Of a stretch of DNA of 45,122 bases, positions 34,776 through 43,347 are shown in pieces. The notes beneath the pieces are model-generated. The model saw only the letters and a program-made list of their open reading frames with translations. It was not told the origin of the DNA and searched no databases. Source of the stretch: Planctomycetota bacterium (GTDB lineage: Bacteria > Planctomycetota > UBA1135 > GCA-002686595). The stretch's first letter is position 1. Each line of letters opens with the position of its first letter. The stretch spans positions 1-45,122 of the forward strand of contig VGZE01000012.1 of assembly GCA_016872755.1 (NCBI GenBank), in the 5' to 3' direction. Both the position numbers and the translations under genes were made by a program.

Positions 34776-35006
34776 CTAGAAGCGCAAGTCGCGGATCTCG
34801 TCGACCGAGAAATCCACGGACAGCTCCTGATCGACGTTGATCAGACGGCCCGTGCCCTTGAACTGGTTGAAGACCAGGGCGCCGTGGAGCACGCGGCCGT
34901 CCTTGAAGTGCATGGTCACTTGGTCGGCCGTGCGCGCGGACAGGAGCAGATCGTAGATCTTCTCGGGGTCCATCGTGCGCGGCTTCTTGGTGGTGAGGCT
35001 GGACAT
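34776..35006 (-). CDS. Small basic SH3/Sm-like protein, unknown function
   Basis: A 76-residue protein with an N-terminal helix (DPEKIYDLLLSARTADQ) and then an all-beta segment VTMHFKDGRVLHGALVFNQFKGTGRLINVDQ followed by a strand and VDEIRDLRF. The DGRxxxGxL turn followed by short strands resembles the Sm1 part of Lsm/Hfq proteins, but the Sm2 motif is not clear, so the likeness is only in pattern. It lies 27 bases after the NUDIX gene and 74 before the ASPIC/UnbV gene, all on the minus strand. Confidence 0.65.
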   Translation of the reverse strand: MSSLTTKKPRTMDPEKIYDLLLSARTADQVTMHFKDGRVLHGALVFNQFKGTGRLINVDQELSVDFSVDEIRDLRF

Positions 35007-35033
35007 GGGATGATGACGGTCGAAAGTCGTGGA

Positions 35034-35774
35034 TCAGGCGGTCTCTGATCGAGCCCTGGCTCCGCGGGCGGAGGACGCGTTCGTGGAGACTGTGTACGGG
35101 GAACAGGGCGCTGAAGCGGCGATGGGACGCGGAGGGGGCGCGCGCATCGCCGGCGGCGCCGCGGCGAGCAGCTCGTCGATGCATTCGACGAGTGCCCTGG
35201 ACCAGGTTTCGAAGTTGGCTCCGCTCGCCAATAGTGCGGCGAGCTCGGCGGGGGACGTGAATTCTCCGGCAAGCACGTCTTGTTCGCGGATGCGCGCGTC
35301 GCCCTCCAGCGCGACCACCTGGACCAGGCCCAGGTGCACCGCGCCGACGGGATTCGCGTCGTCGTTCAGGATGCCGGCGCCGGTGATCGAGTAGTTGCCC
35401 TCGATCAGCAACTCTTCGTCGAGCTCCCGGCGCGTGCAGGCGTCCAGCGGCAGCAGATCGGCTTGCGACGGCTGGTCGCACGGGTTGACGTGGCCGCCCA
35501 CGCCGATCGACAGCTTGTCGAACAGCCGGCCCTCGCTGCCCTTGCGCAGTCGCTTCATCAGCAGCACGCGCGCGTCGCGCACGACCACCGAGTAGGGGAT
35601 GATCTGCTTCCAGCTCGGCTCGCACTCGGCGCGCCGCCGCTCCACGTAGAACCCGTGCCGCAGCACGCGCGCCTCGAAATCGGCGCGCGAGAAATCCGGT
35701 CCGAAGCGGACCAGACCCTGCGGGTAGCACTCCGGGAAGAGCTCCGCGCGGGGCACGACGTATACGAATTCCAT
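35034..35774 (-). CDS. NUDIX-fold hydrolase-like protein
   Basis: A 246-residue protein. Residues 60-100 (YSVVVRDARVLLMKRLRKGSEGRLFDKLSIGVGGHVNP) lead into an extended Nudix box: GGH, a 12-residue insert, then CTRRELDEELLIEG, giving the REx2EE metal-binding core. The insert between the Gly pair and RELxEE is usual for the subfamily with 'GVGGHIN' (predicted phosphoesterases). The last 40 residues are Pro/Ala/Ser-rich and probably disordered. Substrate unknown; Nudix enzymes cleave X-linked nucleoside diphosphates. A promoter-like pair lies just upstream (35855-35882). Confidence 0.85.
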   Translation of the reverse strand: MEFVYVVPRAELFPECYPQGLVRFGPDFSRADFEARVLRHGFYVERRRAECEPSWKQIIPYSVVVRDARVLLMKRLRKGSEGRLFDKLSIGVGGHVNPCDQPSQADLLPLDACTRRELDEELLIEGNYSITGAGILNDDANPVGAVHLGLVQVVALEGDARIREQDVLAGEFTSPAELAALLASGANFETWSRALVECIDELLAAAPPAMRAPPPRPIAASAPCSPYTVSTNASSARGARARSETA

Positions 35775-35854
35775 GGCTGGCGGCCCCGCGGGCCGCGCTC
35801 GGTGGCCTCTGGGGGATCGATCAGGCGCTCGTGGCGGTGCAAATCGAGGCTAAC

Positions 35855-35882
35855 AGAGTAGCGAACAGCGGGGAAACGTCAA
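35855..35882 (-). promoter_or_regulatory. Possible sigma-70-type promoter of the NUDIX gene
   Basis: On the minus strand TTGACG (35882-35877) is followed after 16 bases by TACTCT (35860-35855), about 80 bases before the ATG. The -35 matches five of six; the -10 is weak. Confidence 0.3.
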
Positions 35883-35896
35883 GATCCTGCATGTTC

Positions 35897-35935
35897 GGGC
35901 GGGTTTTGACCACTACCCATTGTGGTTTCCCACCC
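35897..35935 (-). terminator. Possible rnpB terminator stem
   Basis: On the minus strand GGGTGGG (35935-35929) can pair with CCCGCCC (35903-35897) through one G-U pair, about 45 bases after the end of rnpB. A short A-rich loop side and no U-run make this tentative. Confidence 0.3.
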
Positions 35936-35980
35936 GTCCTGCACAAAACTCATACATGGCGATCCTGAATCGGGCGGAGT

Positions 35981-36372
35981 GGATGGGAGCACCCCTGTAA
36001 GCCGGATTCTGTACCCCTCCAAAGGAGGGGCGGCGACCATTTCTCTGGGCCAGGACTCGCGTCCTGGCTCGTCACGACCTACCCGGGGGCTTCAGGCGAC
36101 GCGGGCCGTCGTCTATGCCCCCCTATTTGGTCTTTCTCTCGGGTGGGGTTTGCCCTGCCGGTTCCGTCGCCGGAACCGCGGTGCGCTCTTGCCGCACCAT
36201 TTCACCCTTGCCTGCGAGCGCCCCGAAGGGCGCGCGCGTCGGCGGTGTATTTTCTGTGGCACTTTCCCTGGTCTCGCGACCGGTTGTCGTTGGCAACCAC
36301 CCGGGCCCGTGGAGTCCGGACTTTCCTCCCCGCGCGCGAGGCGCGGAGCGATCGCCCGGGGTGCTCCCATCC
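35981..36372 (-). ncRNA. rnpB: RNase P RNA (bacterial type A)
   Basis: The catalytic RNA of RNase P, which trims tRNA 5' leaders. On the minus strand it begins GGATGGGAGCACC and ends with the complementary strand of helix P1 (GGTGCTCCCATCC), so both ends are defined by P1. Universal elements are present: GAGGAAAGTCCGGACTCC near the 5' end, ACAGAAAATACACCGCC in the middle, AGGCAAGGGTGAAATGGTG, GACCAAATAGGG, TAGGTCGTGACG, and AGAGAAATGGTCGCCG before AGAATCCGGCTTACAG. The length (about 392) fits type A. Protein frames over this interval are artefacts. Confidence 0.97.
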
Positions 36373-36379
36373 ACCCGGC

Positions 36380-36408
36380 AGGATAACCGCAGTGCCGGGC
36401 CTTGTCTG
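36380..36408 (-). promoter_or_regulatory. Promoter of rnpB
   Basis: On the minus strand CAGACA (36408-36403) and TATCCT (36385-36380) are 17 bases apart, and the -10 ends seven bases before the mature 5' end at 36372. This spacing is ideal for transcription starting at the first base of the RNA. Confidence 0.6.
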
Positions 36409-36440
36409 CCCCCGCAGCGGCTGTACGCTCGCCTGCCCCG

Positions 36441-37328
36441 ATGAAACGCCGCGAGCCCTTCCCGACCAACCTCGAGCTGCGCGAGACCAATCCGGACGGT
36501 TCCGAGGGCGCGGGCCTCTCGCACACGCCGGGCGGGATGTTCCTGTTCCACGTGCTCGAGCTGGCCGCCGATGGCGAGCCGCGCGGCGGCGTGACGATCC
36601 TGCACGACGCCGGCGACCACGGCGCGCGCTACGAGGAGCTCGCGCAGGTGCTGGCGACCGACGGCTGGGCGATCTCGCTGCCCGACCTGCGCGGCCACGG
36701 AGACAGCGAGGGTGCGCGCGGCCACGCGTTCGGGTTCGGCGAGGTCGCGCGCGACCTGATCGCCGTGCAGGATCACCTGTGCTTCATGTTCCCGGAGAGC
36801 CCGAAGGTCCTGGTCGGAACCGGCCTGGGCGCGCTGTACGCACTGGCCTTCGCGCTCGACAAGCCGGAGCGCGCGGCGGCGCTGGTGCTGATCAATCCGC
36901 TGCTGGAGCCGCGCTTCCGCCTGCCCGAGGCCAAGGGTGGCTTGCTGGGACTGTTCAAGAAGACCGGTCCGACGACGCCCGGCCAGATCGGGTACGCGGC
37001 CGAGCAACTGACGCGCGACGCGGCGGAGCGCGCGCGCATGGCCGCCGACAAGTTCCGCCACGACGCGATCACGCTGCAGGCCGGGCGCTCGGCCCAGGAG
37101 CTCGCGGCCGGGCTTCCCGCGCGCGTGTCCGAGCTCGGTTGCCCGGTCCTGCTGCTGCTCGGCGGCGCCGATCCGATCGCCGCTCCCGCGCTCGCCGAAC
37201 GCGTGCTCGGCGCGCGCGCCGAGGTCAAGCGCTACGACGGCATGCTGCATGACCTCTTGCACGACAGCGGCTGGGAGCAGGTCGTGGCCGACATCCGCAC
37301 CTGGCTGGCGCGGGTCCTGCCGCGCTGA
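36441..37328 (+). CDS. Alpha/beta hydrolase (monoglyceride-lipase-like) lacking the nucleophile Ser
   Basis: A 295-residue protein of the Hydrolase_4/lysophospholipase type. ILHDAGDHGARYEELAQVL is the oxyanion region, and ISLPDLRGHGDSEG is the family signature. The nucleophile elbow, normally GHSMGG, reads VGTGLGALYA: position 128, where the Ser should be, is Gly. The acid (LLLLGGADPIAAP) and a candidate His (YDGMLHDLLHD) remain. It may be a non-catalytic relative or act on another principle; a sequencing error is less likely because several residues around the elbow also differ. ATG 36441 starts just inside the rnpB upstream region, so the two genes diverge. Confidence 0.8.
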   Translation: MKRREPFPTNLELRETNPDGSEGAGLSHTPGGMFLFHVLELAADGEPRGGVTILHDAGDHGARYEELAQVLATDGWAISLPDLRGHGDSEGARGHAFGFGEVARDLIAVQDHLCFMFPESPKVLVGTGLGALYALAFALDKPERAAALVLINPLLEPRFRLPEAKGGLLGLFKKTGPTTPGQIGYAAEQLTRDAAERARMAADKFRHDAITLQAGRSAQELAAGLPARVSELGCPVLLLLGGADPIAAPALAERVLGARAEVKRYDGMLHDLLHDSGWEQVVADIRTWLARVLPR

Positions 37329-37352
37329 GCTTGCCGCCGGGGCACGACTCCC

Positions 37353-37964
37353 ATGGCCGACCTGCTCAAATGGTTCCGCGACAGCCGCCCCGAGATCTGG
37401 CGGAAGCTCGCGCAAGAGCTCGGCGCCAGCTACCAGGAGCGCACCTAGCGTGCCAGCGACCGGATCGAGGTCGCGCATGGACCGTGGACGCTGACGCTGG
37501 ACGTCTTCACCGTCCACGCGAACAACGCGCACATCCCGTATACACGGCTGCGCGCGCCGTTCGCGAACGCCGAGCGGTTCCGCATGAAGCTGTTTCGCGC
37601 GTCGATCTTCACGCCGGTCGGGAAGTGGCTGGGGATGCAGGACATCGAGATCGGCGTGAGCGAGTTCGACCGTGACTGGGTCGTCCGGAGCAACGACGAG
37701 CGGCAAGTGCGCGCGTTTCTCGGGGATCCGCAACTGCGCGCGCGCATCGCCGCGCAGCGCAAGCTCAGCCTCTCGGTGGAGGACGACGAGGGCTGGTTCG
37801 GCCGCAAGTTCCCCGCCGGCGTCGACGAGCTGCGGCTGGTCATCGGCGGGCACGAGAAGGACACCGAGCGGCTGAAGCAGCTGTTCGAGCTGTTCGCCGA
37901 CAGCCTCGATCGGCTGTGCGCGATCGGCGCGGCCTACGAGAAGCGCCCGGACCTGAAGCTCTGA
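37353..37964 (+). pseudogene. Conserved hypothetical protein (DUF3137-like) interrupted by one TAG
   Basis: From ATG 37353 the frame reads ADLLKWFRDSRPEIWRKLAQ, then ELGASYQERT and TAG (37446-37448, codon 32). It continues in the same frame with RASDRIEVAHGPWTLTLDVF, YTRLRAPFANAERFRMKLFR, KWLGMQDIEIGVSEFDRDWV and DDEGWFGRKFPAGVDELRLV to a stop at 37962-37964, 203 codons in all. The whole reads like one soluble protein of the kind with a 'TYTRMRAP' and 'DEGWFG' pattern. Related proteins as I recall them have Trp at the TAG position, so a single TGG to TAG change would explain it. An internal start at 37584 could yield a shorter product. Confidence 0.65.
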
Positions 37965-37977
37965 TCCGGCGCGCGGC

Positions 37978-38409
37978 TCAAGGTTCCTGCGCGCGGATCC
38001 AGTCGCGCAGGATCACCAGCGCGCTGGCGCTGTCGCGCGCCGCGCGCGCCTTCCGACCGTGCAGGCCCTGCTCGCGCAGCAGCTCCTCGGCCTCCTTCGA
38101 CGACAGCCGTTCGTCCTGGTAGGTCACGCGCACGGCCGGGAAGCGCGCGGCGAGGCGCGCGCCGCAGGCGCGCACGGCCTGCGCCGCCGGTCCTTCGCTG
38201 CCGTCCATGTTCAGCGGCAGTCCGAGCACGAACGTGCAGAGGTCGCGCTCGTCGAACAAGCTCGCGAGAGCGTCGGCCAGCCGCGGGTCCTCGAGCCCGT
38301 GCGGCAGCGCGTCCAGCGGCTGCAACGACAACCGCAGCGCGTCGGTCACGGCGAGCCCGCAGCGTTTCGCGCCGAGGTCCAGCGCCAGCGCTGCTCCCGC
38401 GTTTCGCAT
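37978..38409 (-). CDS. ruvX: Putative pre-16S rRNA nuclease / Holliday junction resolvase YqgF
   Basis: A 143-residue RNase H-fold protein. Motifs: ALALDLGAKRCGLAVTD (first catalytic Asp), FVLGLPLNMDGSEGPAAQAVRA (family signature), VTYQDERLSSKEAEELL (catalytic Glu/Asp) and RDSASALVILRDWI near the end. YqgF processes the 5' end of 16S rRNA in E. coli and has been proposed as a resolvase. It is the last gene of a minus-strand group; ATG 38409 is chosen over longer starts that overlap manC. Confidence 0.93.
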   Translation of the reverse strand: MRNAGAALALDLGAKRCGLAVTDALRLSLQPLDALPHGLEDPRLADALASLFDERDLCTFVLGLPLNMDGSEGPAAQAVRACGARLAARFPAVRVTYQDERLSSKEAEELLREQGLHGRKARAARDSASALVILRDWIRAQEP

Positions 38410-38420
38410 CGCCCGGCCCG

Positions 38421-39491
38421 CTACAAGAACTCGCGCGCGCCGTCGCGCTCGAGCGCCTCGACGATCTTCTTGACGTCCTGCGCGCGCTCGCGCGGACACA
38501 CCAACAGTGCATTGCCGGCGCGCACGACGACCAGGTCCTTCACGCCGACCAGCGCCAGCAGGCCCTCGCCCTCGCCGTAGGCGACGCAACCGCTCGCATC
38601 GTGCGCGATCAGCCGCGCGCCGCCCGACAGGAACGCGTAGTTGCCCTGCGCATCGGGCGTCGCGATCTCAGGCAGCGCCGACCAGGAGCCCACGTCGTTC
38701 CACGCGTAGTCGATCGGCAGCGTGCGCACGTTCGACGCGCGCTCGAGGATCGCGGTGTCCACCGGCACCGACGGCAGGGTCGGCCACAGCGCGTCCAGTT
38801 CCGCGCCGGACCGGACGCGCTCGAGGCCGGCGAGCACGACCGGCAGGTGCGCGCGGAAGGCCGCCAGGATCGCATCCGCACGCCACGCGAAGATGCCGGC
38901 GTTCCACAGGAAGCGGCCGCTGGACAGGAACTGCTCGGCGCGCGCGCGGTCGGGCTTCTCGACGAAGCGCGCGACCGCATGCACCGGGATCCCGCCGCGC
39001 TCGGCGACGCGCGAGCCGACCTCGATGTAGCCGTAGCCGGTGGCCGGGTGCGTGGGCCGGATGCCGAAGGTGATCAGCGCGCCGCTCGTCTCGGCCTCGG
39101 CCAGTCCCGCCTGCAGCGAGCGGCGAAACGCATCGGGCGGCTCGATCACGTGGTCCGCCGCGAGCACGACCATGCCGGCGGTCGGATCGCGTCGCGCGAT
39201 CTCGAAGGCGGCCCAGGCGACGGCCGGTGCCGTGTTGCGCGCCGCGGGCTCGGCCAGCAGATTGGCCGGCGGCAGCTCGGGCAGGCATGCGCGCACGAGC
39301 TCGCGCTGGCTCTGTGCGCTGACCACGAGCACGCGCTCCCACGGCACCCAGCCGCCCAGCCGGTCGATCGTCTCGCGCAGCAGCACCTTCCCGCGTGCGA
39401 TCGGCAGGTATTGCTTGGGCCGGCCGCGGCGGCTGGCGGGCCAGAAGCGCGTGCCGGAACCTCCGGCCATGACGACGACGTAGGGCTGCAT
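38421..39491 (-). CDS. manC: Mannose-1-phosphate guanylyltransferase
   Basis: A 356-residue nucleotidyltransferase that makes GDP-mannose from mannose-1-phosphate and GTP. The signature VVMAGGSGTRFWPASRRGRPKQYL, the FVEKPDRARAEQFL segment and LPIDYAWNDVGSWSALPEI are all present. The length fits a single-domain enzyme without the C-terminal isomerase domain. GDP-mannose feeds surface polysaccharide and glycoprotein synthesis. The neighbours are an envelope protein and alanine racemase, so the group is envelope-related. Confidence 0.93.
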   Translation of the reverse strand: MQPYVVVMAGGSGTRFWPASRRGRPKQYLPIARGKVLLRETIDRLGGWVPWERVLVVSAQSQRELVRACLPELPPANLLAEPAARNTAPAVAWAAFEIARRDPTAGMVVLAADHVIEPPDAFRRSLQAGLAEAETSGALITFGIRPTHPATGYGYIEVGSRVAERGGIPVHAVARFVEKPDRARAEQFLSSGRFLWNAGIFAWRADAILAAFRAHLPVVLAGLERVRSGAELDALWPTLPSVPVDTAILERASNVRTLPIDYAWNDVGSWSALPEIATPDAQGNYAFLSGGARLIAHDASGCVAYGEGEGLLALVGVKDLVVVRAGNALLVCPRERAQDVKKIVEALERDGAREFL

Positions 39492-39529
39492 CGGGGGCGA
39501 GCAGCCTACCGCGCGGCGCCCGGACGCGG

Positions 39530-42500
39530 CTAGAAGCGGGCGGGCAGCGGCGCGAAGGCCGGCAGCGGCAGGTGGCGCTCGAGCGAATCCCGTTCACGGA
39601 ACAGGTCGAGGAACGTGCCGCGCAGGATCACGACCGGCCGCGCGATGTCGCCGCGCACCGCGACGCGCAACAGGTTGTTCTGGATCCAGTACAACAGGCG
39701 CGTGAACGGCCCCATGCGGTCGACGACCGAGTAGCGCACCTCGAAGTCGTGGCGCAGCCGTCCGTCCAGGCCCAGGCGTCCCGACCCTTCCAACCGCAAC
39801 AGCGGGCTCGTCACGACGATCGGCTTCATGCGGATCTCGCCGTCACGCAGCTCGAAGCGCGTGCGGATCTCCTGGAACGTCGCGCTGGAGTCCATGCCGA
39901 CCTGCGAGAACAGGTTGCGCACGACCGGGATCGACCACAGTCGCGTGTCGAGCAATTCGAGCGTGCCGGAGCCCTGCATGTCCTGCAGGTCCGAGAAGCT
40001 CCCCGACAGGCGCAGGCGCGCGTCGCAACTGCCGCTGTCGGCGATGGCAGAGTCGAAAACGCCCTGCAGCAGCCCCTTGAGCTGAACCCTGGACAACTCG
40101 AGCGCGAGCGAGAAGTGGTAGGGTTCGGCCAGGTCGAGCGCGAATGCGTTGCCGCGCTCGCCGCCCAGCGAGCGCAGCGTGCCCTGCTGGAAGCCGCTCG
40201 AGAGGTCGTCGATGTTGAGCCGTCCGTCGACGAAGCTCGCCACCATCGACGCGTCCTCGAACTCCCGACCCGCCAGCGCTCCGCTGCCCTCGGTCAGGCG
40301 CGCCCAGCCGCGCACGCGGCCGCGCTCGATGACCAGCGACTCGAGGTCCACCTGGCCGCGCTCGATTTCGATCGGCATGCCGACGCTGGCGCGGAAATCG
40401 TCCAACGCGAGCCGGCCCGCGGCATGCACGCTGCCGCCGCGCGCGGCGTCACCGAAGACGACCAGGCGCACGCCCTCCGCCTGCAGCGTGCCTCCGAGCT
40501 CGAAGCGAGCCAGGTTGGCCAGCCCTGCTTCCCCGAACATCGCCGCCAGGTGCTCGCGGTCCAGCGGCAGCTCCAGCGCGCCCAGGTCGGCCAGGAACAC
40601 GGTGCTGCCCTCGGGCACGCGAACCTCGCTCAGGCGCTGTGCCTCATGGCTTCCCGGCTCGAGCGCGCGCTGCGGGAACAAGCGCACGTCGCGCAGCACG
40701 ACCGGCGTGCCGGCCATGCGGGCGCGCAGCCGGTCCGCGCGCAGAACTTCGCTCGAATAGGTGACCGACCCCTCGACCTCCGCGAGCTGGAAGCTGCCCC
40801 AGCCCATCGACAGATCGCGCGGCCAGGCCGTCACGCTCGGGCTGGGCTCATCCGCGGCATCCAGATCGATGCGCAGCTTGCCGTGCAGATCGAGCCGGCC
40901 CTTCAGCTCGAGCGAGCCGCGCTCGACGCCGCGCTCGCCGTCGGAGCCGAGCATCGACAGTGTGCCGAGCACGGAGGCATTGGCCGGATCGACGCCGGCG
41001 GCGTGGAAGTGGAGCTCCGCGGGCAGACCCGCTTCGGCGCGCGCCGCGACGGCGACTCGCGCTCCGGCCCAGTCACCCTTCAACGCGAGACCGAATCCCA
41101 ACTCCGGGCGCGGCGCCTCGTCGAGCTCGCGCGACGACACGCACACGCGACCCTCGACCTGCTTCACGTTCGATTGCAGCGCCTGCGGGTACACGCTGGC
41201 TCCCGGTTGCAACTCCAGCTCGAGGTCCCAGCGGTACGGCGCGGCGGGGGACATCCGTCCGCCGCCCCAGCGCGCATCGACGTGGCCGCTCGGGCCGAAG
41301 GCGCCGATGCGTTGTCCGATCTCCGCTTCCCATTGCGACAGCGCGCTGACCTCCTGTCCTTTCCAGGACAGGCGCTCCAATGCGACCTCGATCCACTGCG
41401 ACTGGGCGTGCGCTCCGCGCGCGAGCACGACACCCTCGGGCGGAGTCTCACCGCGCACCACGCCGCTGATGCGAGCGCGCTTGTCCGTCTCCGTCTTGCC
41501 GGCCAGATCGAAGGCCACTCCGACCGGGCGTACCCAGCGCGCGCGGTCCTCGTTGTCGCGCAGCGCGTGTGGGCGTTGAGCGAAGCGCAGGCGCAGCCGT
41601 CCATCGAGCTCGTGCAGGTCGACGGGCAGCGCGCTCCAGCGCGCGCTTGCGCCGAAGACATCGATGTCGCCGCTGGCGGCCAGGCCTTCGAGCTCGCGGT
41701 TCTGCACGACGCGCCAGCTCACGACCAGGCTGCCCGCCGAAGGCCGGAACTGCGGCCACACGAAAGCGGTCTCGGGCGCGCCCGCCAGCGCCTGCTCGAG
41801 TTCCGGACCCAGGCGCAGGCCCGCCAGCGAGAACTCGAGGTCCAATTCGGGACGCAGTCGGCCTTCGCGATCGCGCGGCGCGAGCGGATCGGGAGACCCG
41901 ATCAAGCCTCGGCAGCGCACGAGCGGGCGCTCGCCGCCATCGCGCACGCGGGCTTGCAGGTCGAGCAACCCGACGCGCTCGGCGCGCGCGCTCGTCGGAG
42001 CGCGCACGTACAGCAGACGGCCGCGCGCTTCGTCGGCCGGCAGCGGGAAGCCGCGCCGCACGCCGTCGTGTTCGACCCATCCGCGAAAGCGCAATCCGGC
42101 GCGACCGGCGCAGTCGATCAGAGCGCTGACCTCGGCGGCGCGCAGCGCCGTCGCGAGGCCGTCCGGGCCTTCGCGTCGCGGCAGCTCGATGCGCGCGCGA
42201 AGCGCGCAACTGCCGCTCGGTTCGAGCGCGTTCCAATCGCGTTCTACGTACTTCAGCACGCCCAGGGCCTCGAGCAGCGCGACCTCAAGCGGCAGGTCGG
42301 GTACGTGCAGGTCCGCGCGCAGCAGCGCGTTCCCGGCATCCCGCGGCCCCAGTTCGGCCGTCAACTCGAACGGCGTCCCCTGGAAGCGCGCGGATGCGTC
42401 GAGGCGCCCGCGCCACGCTTCGTTCGTCCACAGCGCCTCCTGGTCGCGCGCGCGCGCGACCAGTTCGAGCCCGATGCGCGCCGCGTCGATGCGCCGGCCC

Positions 42501-43345
42501 GCTCCCAGATCCGCATGACCGTCGCGCAGTCGCAGCGCGAACTCCGCCTCGAGAGGCTCTTCCGCCGCGGCCGGGAGTCGCGCGCGGCAGACGAGATCGC
42601 ACTCGCCGCCGAAACCTTCGAACGGCAGGGCCGCGGTACCCAGGAAGGGGGCCAGTCGCTCGCGCGTGACGCGCAGTCCGGAACCCCAGCCCTCGAGCTC
42701 GAACCCGCGCCGCGCGTCGCCGTGTCCCTCGACGTGCACGGTGGCGGGATCGGACAGGCCCAGGCTCGAATGCAATTCGCCGGTCAGCGCGAGCCGACCG
42801 TCGCGCTGCGTCGCGTAGGCCTCGAGCACGCCGAGCTCGAACTCGCGGCGGTCGTCCTGGACGATCACGATGCCGAGCCCGCGCACGAGCAGTGGCGGCA
42901 ACTCGGTCCGCGACGCGGCCTTGCTGCGGCCTTCCAGGTCCGCGCGCAGCCGCTCGAAGCGCTCGAGCCCCTCCGGCGTGATGCGCAGCCGCCCGCCTTG
43001 CAGTTCCACCCCGGCCGGTCCGAACCAGCCGCTCGCGATCCCCGCCGCTCCCGGGCGCCAGGCCAGGTGCACGCGCGAGAGCTCGATGCGCAGGTCGCGG
43101 CCCGCCGGGCCGAGTTCCAGGCCTTCGATCTCGATCACCGGCTGGAACCAGGACACGCGCAGCCGGTCGAAGCGCAGCTCGTCGGCCTCGAGGGCCAGCA
43201 CTCGCGCGAGCTCCACGCGCAACCGCTCGCGCGCCCAGCTGCTGTTCGGCGCGAAGTGCGCCAGACCCAACAGCACCACCAGCAGCAGCGCGGCCGCGAA
43301 CAGCAGTTCGAAGCAGCAGCGGGCGGCGAAGCGGAGGACGCGCAC
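39530..43345 (-). CDS. AsmA/YhdP-like envelope protein
   Basis: A 1271-residue protein anchored by one N-terminal helix (residues 10-30, FELLFAAALLLVVLLGLAHF). The rest is repetitive beta structure in the periplasm. The start of the soluble part (VLALEADELRFDRLRVSWFQPVIEIEGLEL) and the C-terminal LLRLEGSGRLGLDGRLRHDFEVRYS are the shape of AsmA-like domains (AsmA, YhdP, TamB), which form hydrophobic grooves thought to carry phospholipids between membranes. This suits a diderm cell plan such as that of planctomycetes. The stop is 38 bases before manC, and the start is 2 bases after the alr stop. Confidence 0.82.
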   Translation of the reverse strand: MRVLRFAARCCFELLFAAALLLVVLLGLAHFAPNSSWARERLRVELARVLALEADELRFDRLRVSWFQPVIEIEGLELGPAGRDLRIELSRVHLAWRPGAAGIASGWFGPAGVELQGGRLRITPEGLERFERLRADLEGRSKAASRTELPPLLVRGLGIVIVQDDRREFELGVLEAYATQRDGRLALTGELHSSLGLSDPATVHVEGHGDARRGFELEGWGSGLRVTRERLAPFLGTAALPFEGFGGECDLVCRARLPAAAEEPLEAEFALRLRDGHADLGAGRRIDAARIGLELVARARDQEALWTNEAWRGRLDASARFQGTPFELTAELGPRDAGNALLRADLHVPDLPLEVALLEALGVLKYVERDWNALEPSGSCALRARIELPRREGPDGLATALRAAEVSALIDCAGRAGLRFRGWVEHDGVRRGFPLPADEARGRLLYVRAPTSARAERVGLLDLQARVRDGGERPLVRCRGLIGSPDPLAPRDREGRLRPELDLEFSLAGLRLGPELEQALAGAPETAFVWPQFRPSAGSLVVSWRVVQNRELEGLAASGDIDVFGASARWSALPVDLHELDGRLRLRFAQRPHALRDNEDRARWVRPVGVAFDLAGKTETDKRARISGVVRGETPPEGVVLARGAHAQSQWIEVALERLSWKGQEVSALSQWEAEIGQRIGAFGPSGHVDARWGGGRMSPAAPYRWDLELELQPGASVYPQALQSNVKQVEGRVCVSSRELDEAPRPELGFGLALKGDWAGARVAVAARAEAGLPAELHFHAAGVDPANASVLGTLSMLGSDGERGVERGSLELKGRLDLHGKLRIDLDAADEPSPSVTAWPRDLSMGWGSFQLAEVEGSVTYSSEVLRADRLRARMAGTPVVLRDVRLFPQRALEPGSHEAQRLSEVRVPEGSTVFLADLGALELPLDREHLAAMFGEAGLANLARFELGGTLQAEGVRLVVFGDAARGGSVHAAGRLALDDFRASVGMPIEIERGQVDLESLVIERGRVRGWARLTEGSGALAGREFEDASMVASFVDGRLNIDDLSSGFQQGTLRSLGGERGNAFALDLAEPYHFSLALELSRVQLKGLLQGVFDSAIADSGSCDARLRLSGSFSDLQDMQGSGTLELLDTRLWSIPVVRNLFSQVGMDSSATFQEIRTRFELRDGEIRMKPIVVTSPLLRLEGSGRLGLDGRLRHDFEVRYSVVDRMGPFTRLLYWIQNNLLRVAVRGDIARPVVILRGTFLDLFRERDSLERHLPLPAFAPLPARF

Positions 43346-43347
43346 GT

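Noticed and set aside
36123-37853. Minus-strand frame of 576 codons overlapping rnpB and the hydrolase
   Set aside because: It runs through the RNase P RNA and opposite two genes; no protein family is recognisable.
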